A stretch of 64,000 nucleotides of DNA from assembly GCF_004114975.1 (NCBI RefSeq), contig NZ_CP030051.1:2728001-2792000 (forward strand), given 5' to 3'. Shown piece by piece: positions 1-9,333 of the stretch; position 1 is the first letter of the stretch, and each line of letters opens with the position of its first letter. The notes under the pieces are model-generated. The model was given only the letters and a program-made list of their open reading frames with translations, searched no databases and was not told the DNA's origin. A program made the position numbers and the translations under genes. The stretch comes from Bradyrhizobium guangdongense (lineage in GTDB: Bacteria > Pseudomonadota > Alphaproteobacteria > Rhizobiales > Xanthobacteraceae).

Positions 1-1576
1 CCTGGTCCGGTTCCTGACCGCTTACAGGGGGCCGGACGCCGGTCGCGCCGAACTCGATGCGCGTATCAAGGGGACCAGCGACAATTTCGACTACCGGATA
101 GCTCTGGCCGAGCTTGATTTTGCCCAGAAGCGCTTCAGCGACGCGACGAAGAGTTTGAGAGATCTCGCGGACAACGCTGACAGTTCGGCTAGGAAAATCG
201 CTGCAGAGCTGAAGCTCGCAGAAATGACTGTTGCGCAAGGAGATCAGCAGGGAACACAGGCACTCGTGGCCGATATTCTCTCGAAAGACAAGCGCAACGG
301 TGGCGCACTACGCCTGCGTGCCGCCATGAACGTGGATAAGGGCCAGATCGATGCTGCGATTGCAGATCTTCGCGAAGCACTGAATGATCAACCAAAGTCT
401 CCGGAGCTTCTGATGCTCCTGGGCCTTGCCTACGAGCGAGGCGGCAAGAATGAGCTAGCTGATCGGCAGTATGCCGACGCGCTGAAAGCCTCGAACCTTA
501 ATCCAAACGTAGCTCTGCGATATGTCTCTTTCCTGCAGAAAAGGAACGATGCTGCGCGGGCTGAGGACGTCCTCGTTCAGGTCAATAATCGGAATCCGAA
601 TAACCTTCAGGTCTTGTCATCGTTGGCTCAAGTGCGACTGAGCCGTCAGAACTGGGCGGGGGCGCTTGCTGTTGCCGATTCTTTGCCGCGTAGCAAAGAA
701 GGACAAGTGCTGGCGGGTGAGATCAAGGCTGCTGCCCTCGGGGGGCAAAACAAGATTGATGGGAGCATTGCCGCGCTGGAGGAAGCGCACAAGCTAGTGC
801 CTGAGGCGGTCCAACCGGTAGTCGCGCTCGCCTCCGCCTACATTTCCAAGGGGCGTGCAGACCAAGCTACCGCCTTGCTGCAGGATATGAATCAGCGGTT
901 TCCAGACAATGCCAGGCTCCTGGTGCTGCTTGGGCAGGCGAAGCTAGCCCAGAAGAAGGACGATGAGGCCATCGCCGCCTTCAACGAGGCCATGGCAAAG
1001 CAACCGAAGGATGTGACGGGCTACACAGCGCTGAATGAATACTATATCCGGAGCAAGAACTACCCCGCTGCTGAGAAGGTGCTGCAGTCAGGGCTGAAAG
1101 AAATGCCGAAAGACCTGAACCTGCGCCTCTCGCTCGGTAGCCTCCAGATTCTGAAAGGCAACACCGAAGGCGCAATGGCTGAGTACGAAGCTATACTCAA
1201 GGAGCAGCCCACGTCGCAGGTGGCTGCCAATAACCTCGTCAGCTTGATTCTGGACAATCGTTCGGACAAGGAAAGCCTCGATCGTGCATTCTCGTTATCT
1301 GAGATACTGAAGGATTCCAGCCTGCCACAACTCCAGGACACTTTTGGGTGGGCTCGGTACAAACAGGGCGATCTAAAAGGTGCAATTTCTGTCCTGGAAA
1401 CCGCAGCCGCGAAGATCCCAAATGTCGCTGCCGTTCAATATCATCTCGGAATGAGCTACGCGGCCGCAGGAGAACGGGACAAGGCGGGGGGAGCGCTCAA
1501 GAAGGCGTTTGATCTGGAGCCGGAGGGCACGCGACTAAAGGAAACAATCCGTTCGGCAATGAAATCTAACGGTTAG
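1..1576 (+). CDS. prsT: TPR-repeat protein of the exosortase/EPS system (PrsT-like), 5' end outside window
   Basis: The reading frame is open from base 2, so the gene starts upstream; 524 codons are visible and a TTG at 155 is internal. The protein is almost wholly tandem tetratricopeptide repeats, with recurring A-x-Y-x-x-A/L patterns and DLNLRLSLG/NPNVALRYV-type helices. PrsT proteins are long TPR proteins (about 900 residues) encoded in PEP-CTERM/EPS loci and are thought to scaffold polysaccharide or protein export in the periplasm; no enzymatic motif is seen. The stop overlaps the stop of the convergent barrel gene by a few bases, so the two are tail to tail. Assignment to PrsT rests on the repeat content plus the neighbouring genes; another TPR protein is possible. 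Confidence 0.8.
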   Translation, partial: LVRFLTAYRGPDAGRAELDARIKGTSDNFDYRIALAELDFAQKRFSDATKSLRDLADNADSSARKIAAELKLAEMTVAQGDQQGTQALVADILSKDKRNGGALRLRAAMNVDKGQIDAAIADLREALNDQPKSPELLMLLGLAYERGGKNELADRQYADALKASNLNPNVALRYVSFLQKRNDAARAEDVLVQVNNRNPNNLQVLSSLAQVRLSRQNWAGALAVADSLPRSKEGQVLAGEIKAAALGGQNKIDGSIAALEEAHKLVPEAVQPVVALASAYISKGRADQATALLQDMNQRFPDNARLLVLLGQAKLAQKKDDEAIAAFNEAMAKQPKDVTGYTALNEYYIRSKNYPAAEKVLQSGLKEMPKDLNLRLSLGSLQILKGNTEGAMAEYEAILKEQPTSQVAANNLVSLILDNRSDKESLDRAFSLSEILKDSSLPQLQDTFGWARYKQGDLKGAISVLETAAAKIPNVAAVQYHLGMSYAAAGERDKAGGALKKAFDLEPEGTRLKETIRSAMKSNG

Positions 1577-2814
1577 TAGCTACCGGGTGGTACAAGCACG
1601 TAACTGTGCGTGAAAACGAAGAGCAGGCTGTGAGAGTCGGCAGGGCCCGTTCCTGAAACGGTCTGAATGCCCGTCAGCGGGTCGATCGTATTAAGTCCCG
1701 TGCTGGCAAAGCGGTGCTGGTAGCGATACGTGAACTGGCCAAGCCATTCGCGCGTAAAGTTGTAGCTGTAAGTGGCTGATGCAGACGCATAGTCTGTGGT
1801 TGTCGTCGATATCTGCCTGTTACCGCTAGCCGAAAGCGATAGGCTCGAGTGGCTGTTGATCGTGTATATGAGGTTCGCGCTTAGCGTGTCTCGCTTGAAG
1901 ATCGATCCCACTACGCTTGGTCCGACCGACTGACTTGCGAGGAATGTCAGTGTCGTATCTTTCATCATCTTGTAGGTGAGAACCGCGTCACCAATCCAAT
2001 CCAGAACGGAACTAGAAACTGCGCCGGTTGCTCCAGCCCCGCCGAAGGGCGAAGTAGGCACGCCATTCTCGGTCACGAGGAAGGCCGGACCGACATTCCC
2101 CCGAAAAGATAGAAGCGGCGAAAGTGTTGCATCCACGCCGACCTGTTCGCGGTAGATCTGGACGCGTGAGTTGAAAACATTGTCGTAGTCCAGCAACTCA
2201 GCCTCTGACGAGAGGTTCACTGCCACAATGGGGCTAAAGGAGTGGCGCCAGGAGCCTCGTGCCAAGGTGTCGGTGAAGGGCAGGCCGCCACTCGACGGCT
2301 CGTAGCTGGTGCGCGTCGATGTGGCAAAAAGGCTCACGAAGTCAAGGTGCGTGGGCGCGCGATCGATCCCGCCACTGGTCGTCAAGCGATCGAGAAATCC
2401 GCTTGTGCGGGTTGAAACACCAAGGTCGTTCAGGATGGCGAGCGCGGTGCTTTGCTGCCGCCAGGAGGCTTGAACAAATTCGCGATCGAAGTTTGTTTTC
2501 TCGTTCTGCTGGTAGCGTGCGGTGAAGCCGTAATTGAGAAACTCCGATGTTGAGCCATGGATGCCCGGCCCCCAGTATTTCTTGTAGGTCCCGTCGCCGT
2601 CAAAATCGAATTTTGAGGTTGGTGTTCGTGCTTCTGCATTTGCAGTCAGAGTTGAATATGAGCCAAGAGACCCCGCCTGATATGGCCGCAGAAGCAGATT
2701 ACTGTTGACTTCAACACTTTCGCTTTGGGTCGTATTGATGGACCAGTCGAACGCAAATGCAGCCGAGGGCGCTATGCAAAGGCATACCGAGACCGTGGCG
2801 GCAATTCTTTTCAC
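1573..2814 (-). CDS. PEP-CTERM/EPS-associated outer-membrane beta-barrel protein
   Basis: 413 residues from a GTG start preceded by AGAGG. Residues 1-22 are a signal peptide ending AFA. The rest alternates polar and hydrophobic residues with many Ser/Thr/Tyr and aromatic girdle positions (for example LGQFTYRYQHRF and LLFVFTHSYVLV near the C-terminus), as in transmembrane beta strands. The size and context fit the TIGR03016-type outer-membrane proteins found in exosortase/EPS loci, which probably act in polysaccharide passage through the outer membrane. It follows the Wza-like gene on the same strand after 35 bases, so both are probably one transcript. The functional role is inferred from context. 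Confidence 0.75.
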   Translation of the reverse strand: MKRIAATVSVCLCIAPSAAFAFDWSINTTQSESVEVNSNLLLRPYQAGSLGSYSTLTANAEARTPTSKFDFDGDGTYKKYWGPGIHGSTSEFLNYGFTARYQQNEKTNFDREFVQASWRQQSTALAILNDLGVSTRTSGFLDRLTTSGGIDRAPTHLDFVSLFATSTRTSYEPSSGGLPFTDTLARGSWRHSFSPIVAVNLSSEAELLDYDNVFNSRVQIYREQVGVDATLSPLLSFRGNVGPAFLVTENGVPTSPFGGAGATGAVSSSVLDWIGDAVLTYKMMKDTTLTFLASQSVGPSVVGSIFKRDTLSANLIYTINSHSSLSLSASGNRQISTTTTDYASASATYSYNFTREWLGQFTYRYQHRFASTGLNTIDPLTGIQTVSGTGPADSHSLLFVFTHSYVLVPPGSY

Positions 2815-2849
2815 GGCAGGTACTGCCTCTGACCAGCGTTAACGCGTTT

Positions 2850-3443
2850 TCAGTCGAACAAACCTCTTTCGGGCACAACAATGACATCGCCGCGCCGAAG
2901 CGTGATATTCCCTTCGAGGTCTGCGCCGGCCTCGTACGCGCGGTAGTTGAACACAAAGATCGTCTCGTCACCTCCTGGCGCGCGCCTGCGGACCTGAATG
3001 CGCTTCTTCGATGCATAAGGTCCAAACCCGCCGGCCAAGGCAATGGCCTGCATGAGCGTGGTCGGCTGTCGCACGACGTAAGAGCCGGGCCTTAGAACCT
3101 CTCCGGTGACGAAGACCTTTGGCTTTAGATCCTCTTCGGGCACTTCTTCTTTCGGAGCGTTCGCGATCGCGACAGTCACGTCCAGCGTGTCATCCTTGTA
3201 ATTCGGCTTGAGCTTGGCCTTGAGGATATTTTCCAGCGCAACGGGAGTGAGACCTCGCGCGCGGATGTGGCCAGCGAGGGGAAACGCGATCTCACCCAGC
3301 GGATCCACCACTACAGTACGGTCAAGCTTCGGGTCCTGCAGGACGGTAATCGAGAGCGTATCACCCGATTTGAGGGTCTGGGCGTCGGCAGCGGAAATCA
3401 GCCAACCAAAACAAAACAAAACGAGCAGGATCCGCATGTCCAT
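2850..3443 (-). CDS. Polysaccharide export outer-membrane protein (Wza/EpsA-like)
   Basis: 197 residues with a signal peptide (cleavage near ADA-QT, residue 21). Residues about 23-95 form a Poly_export domain (LKSGDTLSITVLQDPKLD; DPLGEIAFPLAGHI), followed by a SLBB domain (VFVTGEVLRPGSYVVRQP; MQAIALAGGF) and a final RRGDVIVVPE. Proteins of this family form the outer-membrane or periplasmic conduit for capsule and exopolysaccharide export. It is short, with one SLBB domain and no lipobox, as in exosortase-linked members. GGGGGA lies just before the ATG. It is upstream of the barrel gene in the same orientation, and the Wzz-like and BY-kinase partners are across the divergent promoter region. 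Confidence 0.88.
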   Translation of the reverse strand: MDMRILLVLFCFGWLISAADAQTLKSGDTLSITVLQDPKLDRTVVVDPLGEIAFPLAGHIRARGLTPVALENILKAKLKPNYKDDTLDVTVAIANAPKEEVPEEDLKPKVFVTGEVLRPGSYVVRQPTTLMQAIALAGGFGPYASKKRIQVRRRAPGGDETIFVFNYRAYEAGADLEGNITLRRGDVIVVPERGLFD

Positions 3444-3559
3444 TCCCCCAAAACCGTTAAACCAAAGCCAACTGTCGCGATGCCATCACCCGGATGGTCG
3501 ATGTCATCGCGCCGCGGCAAACCCCGAGTCTCGAGAGGAAAGTAATGCTCTTCAGCTAC

Positions 3560-4396
3560 TTAGGGAACGGCAGGCGACTGTCTGACGGGAAAAATGCTGT
3601 ACTGTTGCTTGTCTGCAATAACGTCGCGCACCAGATGTTCGGAGATCACGTCCTGATCATTCGCGAATCCATAGACCAGCGACGTATCGCATAACACGTT
3701 GATAATACGAGGAATTCCGCCGCTTGCCGACGCGATAAGCGAGCAAGCTTCCGGAGTGAAGAGTTGCCGCTGGGCTCCCACAGCGCGAAGGCGAAAATCG
3801 ATGTAGTTTGCGACCTCCGATCGGTCGAGTGGCCTAAGGTGGAAGTCGGACGAGATGCGTTGGGCGAATTGATGCAACTGCGGCATTAGCAATAGATCCC
3901 GCAACTGGGGCTGTCCCACCAGGATAAGCTGAAGGATCTGAAACTTGTCCGCGTTGATGTTAGACAGCATCCGGAGATGCTCTAATGCTTCGGGTTCTAG
4001 ATTTTGGGCCTCATCGATAATAAGGATCGTCCTTCGCCCGCCAGCATATTGTCCATACAGGTAATCCTGGAAGCGTTTGAAAAGGTTGGCATAATCCCCT
4101 TCGAATGGCTGGTTCAGGGACATCAGAATCCATTGCAGCAGCTCTTGGCGCCCCTGCGGTGAATTTGAGATCAGTCCAATGGTAATTCCGGCGTTCACCT
4201 TTTTCAGGAGGTGCCGTACCAAGGTGGTTTTTCCCGAGCCGATTTCGCCGGTAATTACGGTGAACCCCGCGTTGTTCATGACGCCGAATTCCAGCATCGT
4301 GAACGCCATGGAGTGCATTTTACCCCAGTAGATGAGATCGGGATCGGGAAGAATTGAGAACGGCTTCTCCCGAAGGTGATAGAATGCCTCGTACAT
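3560..4396 (-). CDS. ExeA-like AAA ATPase of the exosortase/EPS locus
   Basis: The chosen ATG gives 278 residues; a start 12 codons upstream exists, but AGGAA sits correctly before this one and the protein then begins MYEAFYHLREKPF, typical of the family. Walker A is GEIGSGKT (residues 50-57) and Walker B is TILIIDEAQ (near residue 130), followed by QLILVGQPQL and HLRPLD sensor regions. ExeA/GspA-type ATPases linked to PEP-CTERM loci (TIGR03015) are thought to energise or control envelope assembly of the exopolysaccharide machine. The gene is divergent from the Wzz-like gene and shares its 260-base upstream region, which carries an AT-rich palindrome. Confidence 0.88.
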   Translation of the reverse strand: MYEAFYHLREKPFSILPDPDLIYWGKMHSMAFTMLEFGVMNNAGFTVITGEIGSGKTTLVRHLLKKVNAGITIGLISNSPQGRQELLQWILMSLNQPFEGDYANLFKRFQDYLYGQYAGGRRTILIIDEAQNLEPEALEHLRMLSNINADKFQILQLILVGQPQLRDLLLMPQLHQFAQRISSDFHLRPLDRSEVANYIDFRLRAVGAQRQLFTPEACSLIASASGGIPRIINVLCDTSLVYGFANDQDVISEHLVRDVIADKQQYSIFPVRQSPAVP

Positions 4397-4519
4397 TGAT
4401 GTTCCTTGACCGCTGGCGGTCAATATAAACACAATTAGCTAAGAGTACTTCGGTTACAGGCTAGATTTTGCGAGCTACGTAAACGCGCTCCTGCAAAGGT
4501 TCAAAGAGCGGAACCCGTT

Positions 4520-4540
4520 AAGGAAAATTTAAATTTCCTT
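4520..4540. promoter_or_regulatory. AT-rich near-palindrome in the divergent ATPase/Wzz promoter region
   Basis: AAGGAAA and TTTCCTT arms flank an ATTTAAA core, so the site is palindromic apart from one extra A. It lies between the two divergent EPS genes, 123 bases from the ATPase start and 118 bases from the Wzz-like start, where an operator for both would be expected. No protein binding is known; the role is inferred. Confidence 0.35.
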
Positions 4541-4658
4541 TCCGCAGGACAACAATTCGTAAGTTCCGTCGAAATTTGATGCTAGAATTAATAAGTGGCA
4601 GTTCTTTATCGCTTTCCAGCGCGTTGCTGCCGCCTCGTTTCATTGAAGGCTTCGCTCC

Positions 4659-6059
4659 ATGCTGCAAAAGCTTAATTTCGAGGACGATTTTCAGGCGACC
4701 GAACAGGAGGATCGAGGCCACCTCCTGAGACCCGGCTTCTACTGGAGCGTGTTCAAGAGACGGTGGCCCTATTTCGTTCTTCCGTTCATGGTGATCGCGT
4801 CCGCGGGTGTTGCCGGAGCGCTGCTCTGGCCCGCGACTTATCTGTCGGAAGGGAAGATACTGGTTCAGACTCAACAGATTCCATCTGATCTCGTCAGGCC
4901 GACGGTTACCAATGCTGCTCAAGAACGCATTCAGGTGATCGAGCAGCGAACCATGACCCGCGATAATCTGATCGCCATTGCGGACAGATTCCAGCTTTTC
5001 CCCGAAAAGCGAACATTGATGTCTCCGACAGAGCTTGTCGAGCTGATGAGGAAGAGCACGAAGATCGAGCCAGTCGATCTTCACCTGGATTTCAAGCAGC
5101 GAACTCGCGCCGCGCTGGAGAACCCAACCATCGTCTTTTCGGTGGGCTTTTTGTACAATGATGCTGCTGTGGCCACGCGTGTGGCCAACGAACTAATGAC
5201 GCGCATCCTGAATGAGGATTTGCGCGACCGTACAAGTCGCGCAACTGACACCACCAAGTTCTTGGAGCGTGAAGTTCAACGTCTTCAGGCCGAAAATGTC
5301 GCCCTTGACGCCAAAATCGCGCAGCTAAAACTTGTGCAGCAGGCGAGGCCGTCTCCGCTGGCTTCCGGTCCCGACGCCCCCGCGGGGACACTTGGGCAGC
5401 TCAAGGCTGAGCTGATCCAAAAAGGCGCACTCTACTCGGAGCGCCATCCTGCCATTCAGTCGCTGAAGCGCCAGATCGAGGCGATGGAAAAGGCCACAAC
5501 AACGCCCGTGGCCCCAGCGGCAGGTAGCAGCAACACGGCCTCGAGTAACGGCAATGATCCTGCGGTTCTCGCGGCAAGCCTGGAGGCCCTTACCGCCCAG
5601 CAGGAAGGCTTGCAAAAGAATCTCGAGACTGCAACCGCCAAGCTGATGGCCGCGCGCCTTGGTGAGAATCTTGAAAAGGATCAGCAGTCTGAAAAGCTCG
5701 AGGTGATTGAACAGCCAACGGTGCCGCAGGAGCCAGTCAAGCCCAATCGTCCGAAGGTTGCAGCCCTTGCCTTCGCTCTCGCGTTCGCGGCGGGTGCCGG
5801 CCTGACATTTCTGATGGAGTTTTCCGACAAGGCCATTCGTCGTAGCTCTGATATGTTCTCGGTTGTCGAGTTTCCGCTCATCGTTTCGATCCCGTACATT
5901 ACAACGGTTACAGAGACACGCAGTCACCGGAGGCGCATTATAGCTGCCTCTGTCATGGTCATTGCAGCTGTGGTCGGCTTGGCAGCGATCGCATTTTTCG
6001 TCCTACCGCCGCTCGATCTGATGTTTGCCAAGGCCCGTGTCGGCCTCTTCCGCCTTTAG
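4659..6059 (+). CDS. Wzz-like polysaccharide chain-length determinant (exosortase/EPS type)
   Basis: 466 residues from an ATG preceded by GAAGG. It has an N-terminal Wzz segment with a transmembrane helix (residues about 35-58), a long periplasmic coiled-coil part (residues about 170-350, with LEREVQRLQAENVALDAKI), the P-x-x-P-x-x-P membrane-proximal motif VPQEPVKPNRPK, and a second membrane helix. A further C-terminal hydrophobic helix is present. It matches the PEP-CTERM-linked chain-length family (TIGR03007), which sets polymer length at the inner membrane together with a separate BY-kinase. That kinase follows 10 bases downstream, so the two form an operon. Confidence 0.9.
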   Translation: MLQKLNFEDDFQATEQEDRGHLLRPGFYWSVFKRRWPYFVLPFMVIASAGVAGALLWPATYLSEGKILVQTQQIPSDLVRPTVTNAAQERIQVIEQRTMTRDNLIAIADRFQLFPEKRTLMSPTELVELMRKSTKIEPVDLHLDFKQRTRAALENPTIVFSVGFLYNDAAVATRVANELMTRILNEDLRDRTSRATDTTKFLEREVQRLQAENVALDAKIAQLKLVQQARPSPLASGPDAPAGTLGQLKAELIQKGALYSERHPAIQSLKRQIEAMEKATTTPVAPAAGSSNTASSNGNDPAVLAASLEALTAQQEGLQKNLETATAKLMAARLGENLEKDQQSEKLEVIEQPTVPQEPVKPNRPKVAALAFALAFAAGAGLTFLMEFSDKAIRRSSDMFSVVEFPLIVSIPYITTVTETRSHRRRIIAASVMVIAAVVGLAAIAFFVLPPLDLMFAKARVGLFRL

Positions 6060-6069
6060 GAGTTCGCAA

Positions 6070-6882
6070 GTGGATTCGATCAAGCACGCAGTCGAGTTGG
6101 CACGTTCAGCTGAACAGGGCGCTCGAATTGTCCAACCCCATTCTGTTGGACCGCAGGGCAACGCTTCAGATGCAATCCGGGAGATCCGACTTAATTCCGC
6201 GCATCTCGAGAAAAATCGTATTGTGGCGCACGGCGGTATTTCGGGGCAGCCTGGGCGCTACTACGATATGCTCAGAACGCAAGTTCTGCAGGAGATGGAC
6301 AAAAAGGGATGGCAGTTCCTCGCGGTCACGTCTCCAACGCCAGGATGCGGTAAGACGGTGACGGCTTGTAATCTCGCCATGAGCATCGCGAGACTTCCTG
6401 AGCGCTCGGTCCTTCTTGTCGACCTTGATCTGCGTAAGCCTACGCTTGCCACATATTTGGGTTTCAAGCCCGAGCATGACATCATTGACGTGCTTGAGGG
6501 GCAAGACGCTCTGGCGTCGGCTGTCGTGGAAGCCGCGATTGGCCCAACCAAGATGCTCGTTTTGCCGGGGTCGACAACTTCTCACAATTCATCGGAGTGG
6601 ATGGCCTCGCAGACTATGGCGACGCTGCTTGAGCGGATCAAACGGGATTTCAGGTCCCGCACGGTGATCTTCGACTTGCCGCCGATGCTGCTCGGCGATG
6701 ATGTTATTTCCATTCTGCCCCGTATGGATGCGGTTCTCTTGATTGCAGCTGTCGGAAGCACCTCGGTTGCGGACATCAAGGAGTGCCAAAAGCACCTTCA
6801 GCGAACGCCCGTCGTCCGCGTCGTCGTCAACAAAACCGCTGGCGCCGCCGAGGAGGGTTTTTACGGCTACGGCTATTACTAG
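6070..6882 (+). CDS. Tyrosine autokinase (BY-kinase, CpsD/EpsG type)
   Basis: A GTG start with an ideal AGGAG gives 270 residues; the longer frame from 6025 lies inside the preceding gene. The cytoplasmic kinase domain has Walker A (PTPGCGKT, about residues 97-104), Walker A' (LLVDLDLRKP) and Walker B (VIFDLPP). It ends in a short tyrosine tail, FYGYGYY, with four Tyr, the usual autophosphorylation cluster. Proteins of this type (TIGR03018) form a split Wzz/kinase pair with the chain-length protein encoded just upstream and control polymer length and export. No transmembrane helix is present, as expected for the split form. Confidence 0.9.
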   Translation: MDSIKHAVELARSAEQGARIVQPHSVGPQGNASDAIREIRLNSAHLEKNRIVAHGGISGQPGRYYDMLRTQVLQEMDKKGWQFLAVTSPTPGCGKTVTACNLAMSIARLPERSVLLVDLDLRKPTLATYLGFKPEHDIIDVLEGQDALASAVVEAAIGPTKMLVLPGSTTSHNSSEWMASQTMATLLERIKRDFRSRTVIFDLPPMLLGDDVISILPRMDAVLLIAAVGSTSVADIKECQKHLQRTPVVRVVVNKTAGAAEEGFYGYGYY

Positions 6883-7192
6883 AAACGTGTCCTCTGCCGA
6901 GGCGGGCGGAGCCTCGATGAAAGTCGATCCGAGCAGTCAGACTCTGCTCAAACGCCAGAGCGTGCCGATTGCCCAGGGGGGGCATCGCGCAGCGCCAAGT
7001 TGAACCCGGTCGTCTACTCGGATCGGGAGATGTCACCTTACACTTGCCGTGGAAGTTGCGCCTGAAGAGGCTACGACCAGCCCTGTTCAAATCGGAATCA
7101 AAAAGGGACAGCCGCCGCAACAAGGCGGCGTGAGATCATAAGGACCTTTACCAGTGGTTGGATTGCGCAAATCTTGCGCGCGATACTGATCC
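6883..7192. other. Non-coding stretch after the BY-kinase gene
   Basis: No gene is supported here. A GC stem-loop with GCCGCC/GGCGGC arms and a 7-base loop lies at 7111-7129 and could end the Wzz/kinase transcript, although no T-run follows. Confidence 0.5.
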
Positions 7193-7222
7193 TTGACTCT
7201 TTGTCAAGGCGCTTTTTATACT
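7193..7222 (+). promoter_or_regulatory. Sigma-70-like promoter of the first PEP-CTERM gene
   Basis: TTGACT and TATACT are separated by 18 bases and lie 47 bases before the start codon. The -35 box overlaps a perfect inverted repeat, TTGAC-TCTTT-GTCAA (7193-7207), which could be an operator. The promoter is read from consensus match only. Confidence 0.5.
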
Positions 7223-7268
7223 TATGCTGTTTTTATTGTAAATAACCAAATTAACAGTGGAGGATGGA

Positions 7269-7970
7269 ATGAAATTCAATCCCCTCTTTAAGACGGCGCT
7301 TCAGCTTCCCATTGCCATCGGCCTGATCTGCTACAGCTGCGGTGCGCAGGCGGCGAGCTATAACATCGACATCTTCACAGGCTACTCGAGCTCCAATCCA
7401 TTCGGCGGGTCGACATTCCTGGGTGGTGGCAGTCCAAGTCCTGATACGGGCTTCGCGGAGGTGGTGAATAATGGTCCCACGACGTTCACTGGTTCCGTGA
7501 GCACTACGGCCGTTTCGAATAGTGCGGGAGATTTGTCCAGTACGTTCCTCGGGCTAACCCTGGCTCCTGGTCAAGCTGTAAGTTTCGCAATCGGCACGGA
7601 GTCCAGCAATGTGGGTGGATTTAACGGACCCTTCGGCAGCCCGCAGCCCGGCGTTATCATTACCCTGAACGGGCTGTTCAATGGCCAGTCAGCATTATTG
7701 AGCGTGAACGATTCGAACATTCACTCGGGGGTATTTAGAACCAACCCCTTTGGGGTGACGCTCGACAACTACGTTCTCCAAGGCGGAGATCCGCTGGGTA
7801 GGGATACTGGCGACGGTTTCGAAGAATCCCAGGCCCAGGGACACGTCAACTTCTCTTCAGTGGGCGCCGTGCCCGAACCCTCCACGTGGGCGATGATGAT
7901 CCTCGGCTTCTTCGGGCTCGGTTTCCTTGCCTATCGTCGCAAGGAGCAAGTCTCACTGACCGCAACCTGA
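7269..7970 (+). CDS. PEPxxWA-CTERM sorting-domain protein
   Basis: 233 residues; the ATG at 7269 follows a strong GGAGG, whereas the upstream in-frame GTG is part of that ribosome-binding site. A signal peptide (cleavage near AQA, residue 26) leads into a Gly/Ser/Asn-rich extracellular part with no recognised enzyme motif. The C-terminal sorting signal starts at about residue 201: [10 protein letters not shown], a hydrophobic helix, then YRRK and nine more residues. Such proteins are exported by Sec and processed at the motif by an exosortase, here probably the one encoded at 13109. A strong terminator follows. The fold of the mature protein is not recognised. The 3' end is duplicated in degraded form near 9.98 kb. 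Confidence 0.9.
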   Translation: MKFNPLFKTALQLPIAIGLICYSCGAQAASYNIDIFTGYSSSNPFGGSTFLGGGSPSPDTGFAEVVNNGPTTFTGSVSTTAVSNSAGDLSSTFLGLTLAPGQAVSFAIGTESSNVGGFNGPFGSPQPGVIITLNGLFNGQSALLSVNDSNIHSGVFRTNPFGVTLDNYVLQGGDPLGRDTGDGFEESQAQGHVNFSSVGAVPEPSTWAMMILGFFGLGFLAYRRKEQVSLTAT

Positions 7971-7996
7971 TCATCCGCTTCACCTACGAAACTGCG

Positions 7997-8024
7997 AGAC
8001 CGCCTTCGGGCGGTCTTCGTTTTT
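7997..8024 (+). terminator. Rho-independent terminator after the first PEP-CTERM gene
   Basis: An 8-bp perfect stem (AGACCGCC/GGCGGTCT) with a TTCG tetraloop is followed by TCGTTTTT. It starts 27 bases after the stop codon. A degraded copy of this hairpin exists at about 10073-10108. Confidence 0.9.
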
Positions 8025-8042
8025 GGTTTAGCCTCGGAGCAA

Positions 8043-8400
8043 TGTGATCGATCGGGGCGGGAGGGAAGACGCGGTCTCGCGGCAGAAGCCAATCTATTTG
8101 CGATGTCGCAAAAATCGTTTTGTCGGCCGATGCGGCGCCTGACTGATCTTCCGGCTCATGATGCCGGGTGCTTCACGTCGAATATGCTCGATCCGGCACT
8201 TCCAGTCCGAGCGATGTGCTTGATTGCCGTGCCGAAGCGCCCATGCCGTACCGGGAGCGCGCGTTTAGGCGCAACAGTCTGCGCTCTGCGGGCCAGTGCG
8301 CATGCGCCGCGCTGCCTCCCCCCAATCGCCTCGTCCCATCTTGATCAGAGACAGCGAGCCATTCTGGCAGTTGGCCGGATTCCAAGTGACTTGGAGAATG
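8043..8400 (-). pseudogene. Relic of a trypsin-like serine protease
   Basis: The minus strand here aligns by eye with the 3' part of the intact protease gene at 10235-10936, in DNA and in translation. The active-site segment of the intact protein, RTGNSGSGVFDV, appears here as RTGSAGSSIFDV, so the catalytic Ser is Ala. An in-frame stop follows shortly afterwards where the intact protein has GIMSRK, and indels shift the frame. The N-terminal half is not recognisable. It faces the PEP-CTERM gene at 7269 across a terminator, the same arrangement as the decayed PEP-CTERM tail and intact protease at 9.95-10.9 kb. The 145-aa forward ORF here is antisense to this relic and is not called. Confidence 0.7.
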
Positions 8401-8643
8401 GTCACTTGAACCATGGAACGCCGGAAGCGAACTCAGTTGTTCATCACGCGCGGGAGAGAATGAGGGCGTGCGTAGCTGGATCGGACGGAGGCTGGGGTCG
8501 CACAGGGCACGCGTGGAAATGGTGCGACGTCGACGAATGAGATGGCACCGCTCTGCGGGCCGCCAAGCGGGCCAAGTTGGAATTTCGATCTGGCTGCTGG
8601 CGCTTGCGCAACAGCACCGCGTGTGATCGCGTTCTGACCGCGC

Positions 8644-8672
8644 AAAAAAAGGCCGCCTCGCGGCGGCCTTTC
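8644..8672 (-). terminator. Rho-independent terminator of the minus-strand PEP-CTERM gene
   Basis: On the minus strand an AAAGGCCGCC/GGCGGCCTTT stem with a small loop runs into a T-tract (seen as A7 at 8644-8650). It lies about 20 bases after the stop codon at 8692. Confidence 0.9.
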
Positions 8673-8691
8673 GAACTCGTCGTGTTACAGC

Positions 8692-9300
8692 TCAGGCAAA
8701 GCGGAAGCTGGTCCCACTTCGCCGGCGATATGCGGCGAAGCCCACGCCCATGAAACCAAGCAGCATCATTGCCCAAGTGGATGCCTCAGGAACCGCGGGT
8801 GCGGCGGGACCCTGCACCGACAGGTCATCAAAGAAGTTGTAAGACGGGTCGTTTCGGCTGGTGATCACGAAGGAATCAGTGCCGTGTCCAATGAAAAAAC
8901 CGGTGAACGGTAGCCAACCACCGGTGGGGGGAACTGTCGGCGGACCCAATGTCAAGCTGGCGGTGCCGCCCACGTTGATCCCGAGGTCGGCCGGGGTGCC
9001 GCCGTAGCTGAAAGCCCAACCCGAGAAGGTGTACAACGCGCCCACGACATCATGGAACGTCTGCGTCAAGATGCCATCGCTGCCGACTGGGCCGCTGAAG
9101 AAAGAGTAATTACCGCTATGGACAGGGGAGGTGCCCACACCGGTGAAACCGCCATTCCCCGTCAATGTCCAGCCGGGGGCGAGACTGCCGCTTTCAAAGC
9201 CGCCATTTTGGAGCAGCTCAACCGCCTTGGCGGAAGTACCAAGGCCGATCGACATGACTGCCGCTGTGCCGACCGCAATTAATGTTTGACGTATATTCAT
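8692..9300 (-). CDS. PEPxxWA-CTERM sorting-domain protein
   Basis: 202 residues from the ATG at 9300, preceded by AGAGGAG; the frame opens 11 codons earlier without a better site. The signal peptide MNIRQTLIAVGTAAVMS... is cleaved near AKA (residue 26). The mature part starts LLQNGGFESGSLAPGWTL, a pattern typical of PEP-CTERM proteins with a jelly-roll, carbohydrate-binding-like (DUF642-type) fold. The tail from about residue 170 reads VPEASTWAMM, a hydrophobic helix, YRRR and eight further residues. It should be exported by Sec and processed by the exosortase. It lies between the protease relic and the second copy of the duplicated module. Confidence 0.9.
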   Translation of the reverse strand: MNIRQTLIAVGTAAVMSIGLGTSAKAVELLQNGGFESGSLAPGWTLTGNGGFTGVGTSPVHSGNYSFFSGPVGSDGILTQTFHDVVGALYTFSGWAFSYGGTPADLGINVGGTASLTLGPPTVPPTGGWLPFTGFFIGHGTDSFVITSRNDPSYNFFDDLSVQGPAAPAVPEASTWAMMLLGFMGVGFAAYRRRSGTSFRFA

Positions 9301-9333
9301 TTGATCCAAACTCCTCTGCGCAGGTTTTACCAA

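Noticed and set aside
8103..8540. Forward ORF of 145 codons
   Set aside because: It is antisense to the protease relic and shares its alignment with the antisense strand of the intact protease gene; no start site or protein pattern of its own.
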